The notes below the pieces were generated by a model. The model was not told the DNA's origin and did no database searches. It worked only from the letters and a program-made list of their open reading frames with translations. Source: Deltaproteobacteria bacterium (GTDB lineage: Bacteria; Desulfobacterota; WTBG01; JAGOGO01). Taken from it: a stretch of 49,167 bases of DNA. The stretch covers positions 1 to 49,167 of the forward strand of contig JAFGRE010000214.1 of the NCBI GenBank assembly GCA_016935335.1, in the 5' to 3' direction. Below are positions 17,275 through 26,809 of this stretch, piece after piece; position 1 is the first letter of the stretch; each line of letters starts with the position of its first letter. The translations under genes were made by a program, and so were the position numbers.

Positions 17275-18617
17275 CCGAGTGTCCTTCTTTTGATTGTTTT
17301 TCCAATTTCCCCCACGGCGGTCACGGCGTCTTTCTCATTCACCGTCAGTATCTCCCGGTTGTCCATCACGACACGACCGTCAATCAGTACGGTGACGACA
17401 TCATGACCACTGGCTGAATATACGAGGTGAGAGTAATAATTATAAATGGGAGTCATATGGGGCTGTTTCAAATCCAAGATAATAATATCAGCCTTTTTCC
17501 CCGGCTCCAGGGACCCGATCTCCTTGTCTAACCCCACGACCTCAGCCCCCCCTCTTGTCGCCATCCTGACCACTGTCTTCGCATCCATAACGGTCGGGTC
17601 TTTCCTGCAGAGCTTGTGAATTTTTGCCGCCGTATCCATTTCCGACAACATATCCAAATTGTTATTGCTGGCGCACCCATCAGTCCCCAGACCGACCGGA
17701 ATCCCATTCTGCAAAAAGTCAGGAATCGGTGCCACCCCGGAAGCCAATTTCATATTGCTTTCCGGACAGTGAGCAATACGAACTCTTTTTTTAGCTACGA
17801 GAGAAAATTCATTCGCTGCAACCCAAACGCAATGCGCCGCAATAGTGCCTTCATCCAGGACGCCTAACCTGTCCAAGTGACGAACAACAGAAACACCATA
17901 CCGGTTGCGAATCTCCCGTATTTCATCCTCGGTTTCGGCAAGGTGGATCAGGAAGGGAATGGAAGAGGAGCGACACACCTCCTTCGCCTTCTGCAGCGTT
18001 TCCGGCCCGCAGGTATAAGCGGAATGACAAAATAAGGCAGGGGTTATCCGGGAGTTTGATGGGCACTGTTCCAGGAACCTTTTTCCATGGGCGATATTGA
18101 GGGCAGGATCCGGTGTGTCCGGGGTGGGGAAATCGATGACCCCCTTTCCCACGATAGCTCGAAGCCCCACATCCATCACCGCCTGAGCAGCGGCCTCCTC
18201 AAAAAAATAGCCGTCACACATGGTCGTTGTCCCTGAACGAATCATTTCCAATCCTGCCAATAGCGTTCCCTTATATACAAACTCAGGATTGACAAAACGG
18301 GACTCAACCGGAAAGATGTAGTCATCCAACCACGTCTTGAGAGAAAGATCATCAGCCAACCCCCGAAAGCATGCCATAGCAGCATGGGTGTGGGTGTTGA
18401 CCAAACCAGGCATAATCAAAGAATCAGAAGCGTCAATTATCCTGTCAACAGCATGATCAGGAGGCGCCTCCCGACGTCCCCCGACCTTTTCGATTTTGTC
18501 TTCTTGTAGCAATAGATAACCCTCTTCGATAATTTCATCAGCGGGGTTGAGGGTCAGAATAACCCCCCCCTTGATAAGCACCATCCCTGACTTTTTAGAC
18601 ACTGTGGCCAAGGCCAT
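17271..18617 (-). CDS. mtaD: 5-methylthioadenosine/S-adenosylhomocysteine deaminase (amidohydrolase)
   Basis: This 448-residue metal-dependent amidohydrolase of the TIM-barrel superfamily is predicted to deaminate SAH/MTA in S-adenosylmethionine recycling. Ligands are visible: HTHAAM (first metal pair), FLIHLAETEDE (His), AAHCVWV (His), and GTDGCASNNNLD (Asp), followed by the composite C-terminal segment GSLEPGKKADIIILD. The start is uncertain. ATG 18617 is used; ATG 18641 would overlap the upstream gene, and ATG at about 18581 gives the shortest family-like terminus (MVLIKGG). It follows the amber-interrupted gene by 4 bases and overlaps the tail of the convergent lipoprotein gene. Related aminohydrolases (chlorohydrolase-type) cannot be excluded. 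Confidence 0.88.
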   Translation of the reverse strand: MALATVSKKSGMVLIKGGVILTLNPADEIIEEGYLLLQEDKIEKVGGRREAPPDHAVDRIIDASDSLIMPGLVNTHTHAAMACFRGLADDLSLKTWLDDYIFPVESRFVNPEFVYKGTLLAGLEMIRSGTTTMCDGYFFEEAAAQAVMDVGLRAIVGKGVIDFPTPDTPDPALNIAHGKRFLEQCPSNSRITPALFCHSAYTCGPETLQKAKEVCRSSSIPFLIHLAETEDEIREIRNRYGVSVVRHLDRLGVLDEGTIAAHCVWVAANEFSLVAKKRVRIAHCPESNMKLASGVAPIPDFLQNGIPVGLGTDGCASNNNLDMLSEMDTAAKIHKLCRKDPTVMDAKTVVRMATRGGAEVVGLDKEIGSLEPGKKADIIILDLKQPHMTPIYNYYSHLVYSASGHDVVTVLIDGRVVMDNREILTVNEKDAVTAVGEIGKTIKRRTLG

Positions 18618-18621
18618 AGAC

Positions 18622-19041
18622 TTATTCTTTTCCTCCCGCATCCTTGGGCACGACACCGAAGGGCCTCACTGACAGCCGTCTCTCCAACCAGTCATGGAGA
18701 TCCATGATGCCACCCGACAGAGAATATTGGCCGTTTGCAAAAACACTGTAATCCCCCCCTCCCATGGCCGAGGAGAATCTGACCGTATTGGCATAATAAA
18801 GAAAAAGTGAACTCCACGTTCTCTCGATCGCTTCGTCAAAGATGCTTTCCTTTTGCGGTATTCCCTTGGCAAAGCCATCTTCCTATATTTTCGACATAAT
18901 CTGCGTTCCCGTGAGCGTCATTTCATTCGTCTTCTTTATAGCCTTCTTAAAGCGACGCCAGTGACCTTCAACCCAGTCGGTACTATGACACTGAAGCAGG
19001 CTGTTGCATTTCTCCGCGCCGTTTATCAAGCTCATGGTCAT
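18622..19041 (-). pseudogene. Small uncharacterised gene interrupted by an in-frame TAG (nonsense pseudogene or recoded)
   Basis: A single minus-strand frame runs from ATG 19041 (a second ATG at 19035) to TAA 18622-18624: 139 codons broken only by TAG at 18883-18885 (codon 53). Both halves look like real protein. Before the stop: NSLLQCHSTDWVEGHWRRF, then KKAIKKTNEMTLTGTQIM. After it: GIPQKESIFDEAIERTWSSL, FLYYANTVRF, GGGDYSVFANGQYSLSGGIM, DLHDWLERRL. The TAA lies 4 bases before the deaminase ATG, as expected for an operon partner. No family is recognised; it is soluble with no signal peptide. CAG-to-TAG (Gln) is the simplest origin. Amber readthrough or pyrrolysine is the alternative, but neighbouring genes (sufB, mtaD) use TAG as an ordinary stop, which argues against it. 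Confidence 0.65.
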
Positions 19042-19168
19042 CGATAAGAAACGGTTTCACCGGCTTCCCGGATAGTCCAGTGAAAAGTGGCATAACGGCT
19101 TTGTTTTTATTTGTAGGGTTCCTCTCGTTTTTATAGCCTTCTCCACTAAGAATCCCTTAGGGTTTTGC

Positions 19169-19711
19169 TCAACCTACAAAATTTGCAAAAAATTCATGTG
19201 CCCTCTCCAGCAGTGCGTTGAAGTATTTTACTGCTTCGGGATCTGCACGCCGTGAGCACCACACGTGCTCACCAAAGGCAGCTTGCCCGAGCACATAGCG
19301 ACCGATGCCGAGTTGACCGATGGCGGTGAAGCCGGTTGCGAGCTGTCCTATCCCCAGTTTGACACCGATCGCCACCTGACCGAGGACAATCCATCCTATC
19401 ACCCCCTGCCCGAGGCCGAAGAGAAAACTCACCGCCAGCTGACCGATGGCAACAATTCCAAAAGACGCCTGCCCAATGGCCAGAATTCCCACCGCAAGCC
19501 TTCCCACCGCCACGATGCCTCTGGCAACGACCCGTTTTCCGGTCTCCGGGCATATTCCTCGGGTATAATGGAGAAGCGGGAAGCCGAACCATGTTGTCGT
19601 AGTCTTAAACTCAGCAAAGCGATCCCCTGTGGTATAAAGAAACCTGCGCCATACACCAAGGGACGTTTTTTGAATCTTATACTCTACGTTCTCTAATAAT
19701 AAATTATCCAT
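19169..19711 (-). CDS. Glycine-pentad repeat hydrophobic protein, function unknown
   Basis: This 180-residue protein has an N-terminal region of about 65 polar residues (LGVWRRFLYTTGDRFAEFKT..., with a single Cys in GICPETGKR). About 80 residues follow with Gly every fifth position and [IL]GQ at every second Gly: AIGQ, AIGQ, LGQ, LGQ, IGQ, AIGQ, LGQ, spaced 10-11 residues. The C-terminus is charged and helical (DPEAVKYFNALLERAHEFF). The regular pentad suggests a coiled beta-solenoid-like or tightly packed membrane structure. It is not the A(D/N)LxX pentapeptide consensus. AGG precedes ATG 19711 at proper spacing; a GTG lies one codon upstream. It lies upstream of the amber gene on the same strand, separated by 127 bases. 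No named family was recognised. Confidence 0.7.
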   Translation of the reverse strand: MDNLLLENVEYKIQKTSLGVWRRFLYTTGDRFAEFKTTTTWFGFPLLHYTRGICPETGKRVVARGIVAVGRLAVGILAIGQASFGIVAIGQLAVSFLFGLGQGVIGWIVLGQVAIGVKLGIGQLATGFTAIGQLGIGRYVLGQAAFGEHVWCSRRADPEAVKYFNALLERAHEFFANFVG

Positions 19712-19958
19712 CACGACCTAACAAAAAGATATGGTAGTCTTCACCTACGATACTTGACGGGTGGGCGGCAAAAAAAAACCCTCTTAGCGGCCGACAACTT
19801 TTGCGCGCTCAAATTTTCAAGGAAGTGGAAGAAAGGAAAGTACCTCTCCCTTATAGTCTCAGTGGATTTCCTCGAATTCCGCTGAATGATGTGTCTGCGC
19901 TGGCAAAGAATTATCAGGCTCGCCCAAAAGGGCCAAAAATTCCTGCATTCTAGTCTAT

Positions 19959-20405
19959 TTATTGCTGCTTATTCTGCAACTCCCCGTAATTTTTAATCAC
20001 GCAGTAAATAGCGCGATCGAAGATGTGAATCATCTTGCCGATAGTCTCAACCCGGTTGTGAAGATCAATGCCCGTCTCCACAAGTGCCTTGCCTTCTGTA
20101 AAAAGCCACATCTGTCTTCTCATCATGACAATTGCATATATCAGTTCATGAAGCGGCGTGCCCTCCTGATATTTCATTTTGGCGAATTTGGTGAAATATT
20201 CATCTACTTCCTGATAGTAGGGCTTGGAACTATGATAGAGCTTGCCGATGTTTTCATAGAGATCGGTGCAACGAAGGATACACCATTGCTGGGACTGAGA
20301 ATGATACCATGGTGTTCGAATATTTTCTCGCAGACTGCTGCATACCTCAGTCGCAATCTCTTTCGCATGTTTAATGGTGAGGTTAATCATCTTATCGACG
20401 TGCAT
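19959..20405 (-). CDS. Stand-alone RsbRD-N-like helical sensor domain protein
   Basis: This 148-residue all-helical protein resembles the RsbT co-antagonist RsbRD N-terminal (globin-like) domain also found at the start of some histidine kinases. Supporting motifs are YENIGKLYHSSKPYYQEVDEYF, then a long helix with EGTPLHELIYAIVMMRRQMW, the most typical stretch of the family. It has no effector, kinase or STAS domain, so it is an orphan sensor or binding domain. It starts at ATG 20405 with GGAGATG just upstream. It lies downstream of the V/A-ATPase K gene on the same strand after 238 bases. The ligand is unknown. Confidence 0.65.
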   Translation of the reverse strand: MHVDKMINLTIKHAKEIATEVCSSLRENIRTPWYHSQSQQWCILRCTDLYENIGKLYHSSKPYYQEVDEYFTKFAKMKYQEGTPLHELIYAIVMMRRQMWLFTEGKALVETGIDLHNRVETIGKMIHIFDRAIYCVIKNYGELQNKQQ

Positions 20406-20643
20406 ACTAACATCTCCTCATTTTTGGCTTGTTACTGTCATGTAAAAGGTCCCGACCTCTTCAGCGAACTACCCATTTTCAGGCGGGAACCAGACTTCAG
20501 TCACTCTCGACGCAGCAAAAATCACCTTCACTTTTTCCATGCAAACCACCCAATCGCTCTATTGGCCCGCTCCGCACAAAATTGTCCTCCTTGATCGGGC
20601 ATGCGCACTGCGCGGCATCGGGTGCGAATATCAGTACAATCCG

Positions 20644-21156
20644 TCATGGCATGATGAACGTCATAACCAGGGCGAAAACAGCATAGGTCTCCGGCATGGC
20701 CCCGGAAACGAGCGCATTAGCGATCGTATTCTTTCCTTCCAGGATGCTTTTGATACCAGCCGCACAAACCATTCCCTGGTACCATCCACTGATAAGCATG
20801 GCAACCATTGCGATACCAGCCTTGCCGGCAACTGAAAAGGGCTCTGTATCAAAATTACCCATGTTGGTAAAAAATACTACCATCGCATAAATCCCTTGCG
20901 TTGACGGCATGAGTGCAACCGCAATATTTTTGTAATAATTCTCCTCGCCACCGCCGAGGAGTGCCTGGAAGGCGATAACCAATCCTATCGCGGAACCGGC
21001 AAGCCCAAGCGATAAGCTAAGGCCCATGGTAAACTTTGCAAAAAGCGGCGCCCAATCTTTTTGCTCAGCCACCGTTTCAGCAAGCGCCGGACAAAAATAA
21101 CCCGCCAAAAGAACGAGACTTAATGAACCAACAAAGACAATCCCCTTTCTCTTCAT
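20644..21156 (-). CDS. ntpK: V/A-type ATP synthase proteolipid subunit K with N-terminal leader
   Basis: This 170-residue rotor-ring subunit of the membrane sector has four transmembrane helices in two hairpins. The carboxylate is only in the last helix (Glu156 in AMPETYAVFA). Ligands equivalent to the Na+ site of Enterococcus hirae NtpK are present: Thr86-Gln87 (MPSTQGIY), Gln127 (GWYQG) and Glu156. This suggests Na+ coupling, inferred from residues only. Residues 1-27 form a hydrophobic leader ending PALAE, likely a cleavable signal, as in some spirochaete or Bacteroidetes-type K subunits. It begins 5 bases after the subunit I stop and is the last gene of the operon. Confidence 0.93.
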   Translation of the reverse strand: MKRKGIVFVGSLSLVLLAGYFCPALAETVAEQKDWAPLFAKFTMGLSLSLGLAGSAIGLVIAFQALLGGGEENYYKNIAVALMPSTQGIYAMVVFFTNMGNFDTEPFSVAGKAGIAMVAMLISGWYQGMVCAAGIKSILEGKNTIANALVSGAMPETYAVFALVMTFIMP

Positions 21157-21161
21157 AACTG

Positions 21162-22982
21162 CTAACCCCTTTCAATCTTGAATGGTTTATACTCGATACC
21201 GCCACCTTGAAAAAAGCTTTTAAAAGCCTCAACAAAATGAAGACGAGCCGAATGCACAGTGCCACCCAGTATATTGAGGACGAGGTTAAAAACATGACCC
21301 ACCACAATAACCATCACTGCCAAAACCGGCCCCGCGTATTGCCCACCAGCATTCATCACCATGCCTCCCAGTTGGTTCATCACCGATGCAATAGCTGATG
21401 TGGCAATTCCCAATCCAAAAAGACGGGCATAGGAAAGCAAATCCCCGATCAACCCTGTCATACCGTAAATGCTCCAGAGGCCCAGTCCAATGCGGATTCC
21501 CCAGTTCTCATGATCCGAAGCAAAAAACAAGGTAAGAATCAAACCCACCGTCACAAAACCCACTCCGCCATAAAATAATGGTTGATTCATAACGGAGAGA
21601 GAATCAGAAAACCAGATATTTCTGCTTACCAAGAGCACCCCACCCCACAGCACCCCCATCACCCCGAATTTCTGGAGTTTAACCTGAAGGGAGGGGGCCT
21701 GGAGCATCGCTAACATATAGGAAAGTGAAAGGTGAACAACCCCCAGACCCAATGCAATATAAAACAGAATCATCGGATTTCCGACCCCAATAGCTATGTC
21801 AATCAGGATCCACTCCCGATTCACAAAATTATACCCAAAAACCGATCCGGTCACGAGGCCGACACATATCGTTGCCACTGAGAAAGCTTTGCACAGCTTC
21901 ATTACCAGTGGCAACCCCTTGATTCTGTGTCCCAGTTTCTTTTCCATAAAGTGCGATACGATGTAAAAGATCACCCCATACCCAGCATCGCTCAAACAAA
22001 TCCCGAAAAAGAGTATCATGAAGGGTGCAAAAAAATAGGAAGGATCAATTTCCTTGTAATTGGGAATTCCGTAAAGTTTTAAGAGGGGTTCAATCCTCTG
22101 GATAAACCAATTATTCTTGAGCAATGAAGGTGGATCCTCTTCCGGAATTGCATCACGTACACTCACCTGAAGGGGGAGGTTGTTTTGTTCCATTTGTTTT
22201 AGAAAATCATCTGCTTGCTCAGCGGGTATCCACCCCTGAACCCCAAAAAGATAGTCCTCTGCATAAACAGTTCCCGTCTTCTCTATATAGGTAGCTTCAT
22301 TCAACGTGATTCTATATCGATCCTGGAGGATGTGAATTTTGTCAGCAGCCCCGGCAAGCTCCTTAGTCGCCTCATTCTCTTGCTCCAGAAGTTGCTCATA
22401 TTTTTGTTTGGCATCGTTCAGTCCAACTTCAGGCCACGGAAGCTGTGTTGCCTGTGGGATCTCCAGCGGCTTATCCATGGCTATGGTAAAGAAAGATATC
22501 CCCTTCTTTTCCGACACCTTCTCCAAAAATACCCCCTCCGCCGCGCTGAAGGAACTCCATTTTCTCTCTTCCATATGGAATCGCTGAACGTAGACTCCTT
22601 CCCTCTCAAGTTCCTTAACTTTCTGAACGTCAAAGTCGCCCCAGGTCGACAAGTCTCCCATGATTCTCTGGAGGGCCTGCTTTTGGTTCTGAATATCCTC
22701 CAACAAAGACGCCTTCTCTTCAATGTACGGAATCAGTTCTTCATCTGCCACCGACGCCGCGATCTTTTCTTCCTGGGTGCGGTATTTCCTGACAACGTCA
22801 CGAACCTGGTTGATCCTTCGTAGTTGCTGTAAGGCCGCGGTGTTTTTCTTTTCAAACTCATCCGCTAAATCCGTGACCGGCTCGACATGAACCACCCCCG
22901 CCTCCTGAAGGAAACTCATTGTTTCCTCCTTGTAGTCGGTTGGCCCCACAATATAGACTCTGGTCATTTTGGCTATAGCCAA
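21162..22982 (-). CDS. ntpI: V/A-type ATP synthase membrane subunit I (a-like stator)
   Basis: This 606-residue subunit I forms the ion half-channels and peripheral arm of the membrane sector. The N-terminal cytosolic half (1 to about 330) contains coiled-coil segments. The C-terminal half has about eight membrane helices starting near YFFAPFMILFFGICLSDAGYGVIFY. Family motifs include LGIATSAIASVMNQL and GHVFNLVLNILGGTVHSARLHFVEAFKSFF, which holds the conserved Arg facing the rotor. TTG 22982 is preferred because AGGAG lies 8 bases upstream; an ATG at 22967 has no ribosome site. A gap of about 115 bases separates it from subunit D. Confidence 0.95.
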   Translation of the reverse strand: MAIAKMTRVYIVGPTDYKEETMSFLQEAGVVHVEPVTDLADEFEKKNTAALQQLRRINQVRDVVRKYRTQEEKIAASVADEELIPYIEEKASLLEDIQNQKQALQRIMGDLSTWGDFDVQKVKELEREGVYVQRFHMEERKWSSFSAAEGVFLEKVSEKKGISFFTIAMDKPLEIPQATQLPWPEVGLNDAKQKYEQLLEQENEATKELAGAADKIHILQDRYRITLNEATYIEKTGTVYAEDYLFGVQGWIPAEQADDFLKQMEQNNLPLQVSVRDAIPEEDPPSLLKNNWFIQRIEPLLKLYGIPNYKEIDPSYFFAPFMILFFGICLSDAGYGVIFYIVSHFMEKKLGHRIKGLPLVMKLCKAFSVATICVGLVTGSVFGYNFVNREWILIDIAIGVGNPMILFYIALGLGVVHLSLSYMLAMLQAPSLQVKLQKFGVMGVLWGGVLLVSRNIWFSDSLSVMNQPLFYGGVGFVTVGLILTLFFASDHENWGIRIGLGLWSIYGMTGLIGDLLSYARLFGLGIATSAIASVMNQLGGMVMNAGGQYAGPVLAVMVIVVGHVFNLVLNILGGTVHSARLHFVEAFKSFFQGGGIEYKPFKIERG

Positions 22983-23097
22983 GGCAAGTACTCCTGATCG
23001 TGCTGTTACCCATCACGACATGGCGCCGCGATGATTTCTGATTATAAGCCCCTCGGATCTACCTAGCCGGCGCTTTTGCAGCGCTCGAATGATACAC

Positions 23098-23712
23098 CTA
23101 CGCGCCTGCAAACGAGACTGCTTCACTCAGCCTCTTGGCAACCTTTGCCACTCCCACAGCCGCAGCCTGCTGATCCTGAAGATAAACAACGATTTTCCTG
23201 ATCGCCTCTTTACCTTCGGGAATCAATCTCTGCTCGTAAAGATTGATCCTCTGGCTGGTCTTGAGGAACCCTTGATACAGGACCCGCTCACTCTCTTTAA
23301 GCAATTTAATCTCTTCCCGAAGCGAGATCGCCCTCCGAGTCGCTCGAATGATCTCGTCAAAACCATAGGGGGTAGCAAACAAACTGTAAGGGGGATCGTC
23401 AAAAACTACTTTATGAAATTGCGGCACTTTCAGCCCCGCAACATTTCTTATTGACGAAACAACTTCTGTGACGGAAACAAAGTAAGCGAGTTCATTTTTC
23501 ACATCGTTATATAACTGGAACCACGACTTCATCTCGTTTAACAGCGCCTCCATGGCGGCTTCCTTCTCTTTTATTCCTTTTCGAACCACCCCAAGTTCCA
23601 TCAGAAATTGCTCTTTTCGAGCCTCGAGGGCCGGAAGAAAGCGCTGATACATCGCCAGTTTCTGCTTCTGTTCCCGCAGAGAGACTTTATTTAACTTAAC
23701 TCGTTCAGCCAT
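23098..23712 (-). CDS. ntpD: V/A-type ATP synthase subunit D (central stalk)
   Basis: This 204-residue central-shaft subunit couples the A3B3 head to the rotor ring. It is almost wholly helical coiled coil (LNKVSLREQKQKLAMYQRFLPALEARKEQF at the start, then long charged helices), with the loop-bearing middle FHKVVFDDPPYSLFATPYGFDE and a C-terminal hairpin helix (RVLYQGFLKTSQRINLYEQRLIP). ATG 23712 is chosen because it follows the subunit B stop by 19 bases and matches the family start (MAERVKLNKVSL); longer frames run back into B. No subunit F, its usual partner, is present in the operon. Confidence 0.93.
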   Translation of the reverse strand: MAERVKLNKVSLREQKQKLAMYQRFLPALEARKEQFLMELGVVRKGIKEKEAAMEALLNEMKSWFQLYNDVKNELAYFVSVTEVVSSIRNVAGLKVPQFHKVVFDDPPYSLFATPYGFDEIIRATRRAISLREEIKLLKESERVLYQGFLKTSQRINLYEQRLIPEGKEAIRKIVVYLQDQQAAAVGVAKVAKRLSEAVSFAGA

Positions 23713-23731
23713 AGGATAAGGACTATTCTCC

Positions 23732-25036
23732 CTAGTGGCCCTTCGGCCAGTATTTGTCAACAAACTCCTGTTTGATTCCCACTTCATCCGCCCGGAAACA
23801 CTCCGACAGAGTTTTCCAGCCAAGATCTAAAGCGTCATTCAGACCGATATCAACCTTCAAATCCATAAACCGGTCGTAAAATAACTTTGCATAGTGCAGG
23901 TACCGATCATCGTCAGCGGTCTTATCAAATCCCATGGCCAACTTTTGCTCCACTTCCCGGCTTTTGGCGAAGAGTCTGACCATGCTGTTCATAATGTAGC
24001 CGTGGTCTTCCCGCGTGACCTTACCAATCACCAACTGTTTCAGTCGAGAAAGCGATCCGAAGGGCTCAATAACACCTTTTCTAAGGTAAAATTGTCCTTC
24101 CGTAATATAGCCGGTATTATCAGGTACCGGATGGGTTACGTCATCGCCGGGCATCGTCGTTACAGCCAGAATTGTAATACTCCCAGATCCCTCAAAATCG
24201 ACTGCCTTTTCATACCGCGAGGCCAGATCGCTGTACAACGATCCGGGATAGCCCAGGTTAGACGGAACCATATCCATTGAAATGGCGATTTCCTTCATGG
24301 CATCAGCAAAGGCCGTCATATCGGTCAACAGAACCAGGACCCTCTTCCCCCGCACGCCAAACTGTTCCGCCACCGCCAGGCACATATCCGGAACGAGAAG
24401 CCTTTCCACCACTGGATCAGAGGCGGTATGAATAAACATGATTGTTCGCGACAAGACTCCTGCCTGCTCGAAAGCGATTCGAAACTTCAGATATTCGTCG
24501 TACTTTAGTCCTATCCCTCCCAAAATAACAATATCAGCATTGGCACGCATGCCGATTCGAGCCAGGAGGTCATTATACGGTTCGCCGGCAGCCGCAAAGA
24601 TCGGAAGCTTCTGGCTCTCTACAAGGGGATTAAAAACATCCACCATGGGTACCCTGGTTTCAATAAACCCTCGAGGAATAACGCGCATGATCGGATTTAC
24701 CGAAGGACCACCAATATCAATCCTCGGAAGTGCCATCAATTCAGACCCTTTATCAATGGGGTCTCCTGAACCGTTAAAAATTCTTCCCAGCAAGGCATCG
24801 CCAAATGCCACCTGCATCGGATGCCCCAAAAATCGCACTTGATCTCCCGTGGCAACCCCCTTGGCCCCGGCAAATACCTGCAGAGACACCCCATCGCCTC
24901 GAAGACGGATCACCTGGGCCAAAGACGTCCTGCCTCGGCTCTTTACCGTTGCAAGCTCTCCATAGGTTATTCCGGTTGCCGGCACGGTGATGATATCACC
25001 TTGAATGGCTGTAATGCGAGAGTGTTCTAAAATCAT
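23732..25036 (-). CDS. ntpB: V/A-type ATP synthase regulatory subunit B
   Basis: This 434-residue non-catalytic head subunit alternates with subunit A. The degenerate P-loop reads [14 protein letters not shown] in place of Walker A, as expected for B. The rest is well conserved ([18 protein letters not shown], then [13 protein letters not shown] and [21 protein letters not shown]). ATG 25036 follows AAGGAGT with about 9 bases of spacing and gives the family start ([15 protein letters not shown]). Its first bases lie inside the subunit A stop region (A ends at 25044), so the genes are contiguous. Confidence 0.96.
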   Translation of the reverse strand: MILEHSRITAIQGDIITVPATGITYGELATVKSRGRTSLAQVIRLRGDGVSLQVFAGAKGVATGDQVRFLGHPMQVAFGDALLGRIFNGSGDPIDKGSELMALPRIDIGGPSVNPIMRVIPRGFIETRVPMVDVFNPLVESQKLPIFAAAGEPYNDLLARIGMRANADIVILGGIGLKYDEYLKFRIAFEQAGVLSRTIMFIHTASDPVVERLLVPDMCLAVAEQFGVRGKRVLVLLTDMTAFADAMKEIAISMDMVPSNLGYPGSLYSDLASRYEKAVDFEGSGSITILAVTTMPGDDVTHPVPDNTGYITEGQFYLRKGVIEPFGSLSRLKQLVIGKVTREDHGYIMNSMVRLFAKSREVEQKLAMGFDKTADDDRYLHYAKLFYDRFMDLKVDIGLNDALDLGWKTLSECFRADEVGIKQEFVDKYWPKGH

Positions 25037-25043
25037 TTGCAAT

Positions 25044-26807
25044 CTACTCCTTTCCCAGGATTGTTTCGATCTCTTTGCGATATCTTTGGTATTCATCACC
25101 CTGAAAAGGACAATACTTCAGCTGAAAAAAGAGGTTCTGCATGTGGGTCATCTGTTCTCTGGCTTCCTCTTTACCCTTAAACGTAAAGGGATGATGAACC
25201 ATGTCCATAATAAGCAAGAAATCCGATACCTGCCGCTCCTCGGATGTTGCTCGCTCAACCACGTCAAAAGCATCCTGTTGCAGGCATACCGCATCGACAA
25301 TTTCTGATTTGAGGTAGAGGACTAAATCGTCTACGCTGATGCCTTCCTCGCCCACCACAAGCATCATCTGATGAATTTCGCTTCCTTTGAAAAGAAGATC
25401 TTGTGCCTCGCGGACCAAGGTTACCCACTCTTCATTACGCTGTTTGTTTAATGAATCCCCCATCAAATTCAAGTAAAGGCTCCACGAAATAAGCGGATCA
25501 ATAGCAGGATAACGACGCTGATCGGACCGCGTCCGGGAAAGTCCGTAAAACGCCCCCACAACCTTGAGCGTGTTTTGGGTAACCGGCTCTTCAAAGTTTC
25601 CTCCCGCGGGGGAAACAGTTCCGATCACGGTGAGAGAACCGGTGGTGTCATTGTATAAGCGAACAAGACCAGCCCGTTCATAAACCGCAGCGATGCGGCT
25701 TTCCAGATAAGCGGGGAATGCCTCTTCCCCGGGTATTTCTTCCATGCGGGCCGAGGCCTCTCGCAGGGCCTGAGCCCATCGCGAGGTGCTATCAGCGAGG
25801 AGCAGCACTTTAAGCCCGATCTGCCGGAAGTACTCACCCAGCGTGACCCCTGTATAGATCGATGCTTCACGAGCCGCCACCGGCATGGAAGATGTATTAC
25901 AAATGATGACCGTCCGGTCCATCAGGGACTTTCCTGTCCGGGGGTCTTCCAGTTCGGGAAATTCTCGAATCGTTTCAACGACCTCCCCCGCCCGCTCACC
26001 ACAGGCGACAATGATCACGATATCTGCCTGAGCGTAGCGGGAAATAATCTGTTGCAGGACGGTCTTCCCGGCGCCAAACGGCCCGGGAATACACGCCGTA
26101 CCCCCTTCTGCCAGCGGATAAAAAATATCGATAAGCCGACACTGCGTCAAAAGCTGTCGGTTGGGCAGCAATCGTTCTTCATACGTCCGAAGAGGGATTT
26201 TTACCGGCCATTGCTGTTTCATGGTAACCGTTTCTTCTCGTCCATCATCATTCCTCAAAACGGCGATTTGATCAGTGATTCTATAAGAACCGACCGGTTT
26301 AATATCCACCACTTCCCACGTTCCCAGGAATGTGAGCGGAACCAAGATATGATGATCAAAAATACCTTCAGGCACCTTCCCCAGATAATGACCGCCCTTT
26401 ACCTTTGTTCCTTTAGAAACCTCCGGGGTAAACTCCCAGACCTTCTCTTCATCGAGAGAATTGAGATACTGACCGCGCTTCAGGAAAAATCCCTGGTTAT
26501 TTTCCAGTTTGGCGAGGGGATTCTGCAGTCCGTCGTAGATATTGCCCAAAATGCCCGGGCCCAAGGTGGCTGAAAGCAACTCCCCGGAAAACTGAACTTC
26601 ATCTCCCACTTTCAAGCCCGTGGTGCTCTCGAAAACCTGCATATCTACAAGATTACCGCGAACCCTGATGATCTCCGACTTAAGCGGGACCCCCTGACAG
26701 ACCACAAAAGCCACTTCGTTCTGCAAAACCTCTTGGCCCTTCTTTACTTCTATAGTTGCTAATGGACCAGTAACTCCTACGACATGACCACCGCTTAGAT
26801 TATCCAC
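25044..26807 (-). CDS. ntpA: V/A-type ATP synthase catalytic subunit A
   Basis: This 587-residue catalytic head subunit hydrolyses or makes ATP. Walker A is GPFGAGKT at 242-249, followed by ACGERAGEV. The non-homologous insert domain (about 100-190) typical of V/A-type A subunits is present, and [33 protein letters not shown] covers Walker B and the catalytic region. It begins with GTG 26807, 6 bases after GGAGG; that ribosome site lies in the end of the DUF2764 gene, whose stop is 2 bases upstream. Together with E, DUF2764, B, D, I and K it forms a compact seven-gene operon. Confidence 0.97.
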   Translation of the reverse strand: MDNLSGGHVVGVTGPLATIEVKKGQEVLQNEVAFVVCQGVPLKSEIIRVRGNLVDMQVFESTTGLKVGDEVQFSGELLSATLGPGILGNIYDGLQNPLAKLENNQGFFLKRGQYLNSLDEEKVWEFTPEVSKGTKVKGGHYLGKVPEGIFDHHILVPLTFLGTWEVVDIKPVGSYRITDQIAVLRNDDGREETVTMKQQWPVKIPLRTYEERLLPNRQLLTQCRLIDIFYPLAEGGTACIPGPFGAGKTVLQQIISRYAQADIVIIVACGERAGEVVETIREFPELEDPRTGKSLMDRTVIICNTSSMPVAAREASIYTGVTLGEYFRQIGLKVLLLADSTSRWAQALREASARMEEIPGEEAFPAYLESRIAAVYERAGLVRLYNDTTGSLTVIGTVSPAGGNFEEPVTQNTLKVVGAFYGLSRTRSDQRRYPAIDPLISWSLYLNLMGDSLNKQRNEEWVTLVREAQDLLFKGSEIHQMMLVVGEEGISVDDLVLYLKSEIVDAVCLQQDAFDVVERATSEERQVSDFLLIMDMVHHPFTFKGKEEAREQMTHMQNLFFQLKYCPFQGDEYQRYRKEIETILGKE

Positions 26808-26809
26808 CG

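Noticed and set aside
18883-18885. Pyrrolysine as the reading of the amber codon
   Set aside because: Adjacent genes use TAG as a normal stop and nothing here indicates pyl genes; kept only as an alternative in the finding.
19922-19940. GCCCAAAAGGGC hairpin as a terminator
   Set aside because: Only a 4-bp stem and no T-tract on the side that would be transcribed.
20469-20577. Two short minus-strand frames after ntpK: GTG 20577 with AAGGAGG (26 residues) and ATG 20540 reading MEKVKVIFAASRVTEVWFPP
   Set aside because: They overlap out of frame, are very short, and no family is recognised; the good ribosome site alone is not enough.
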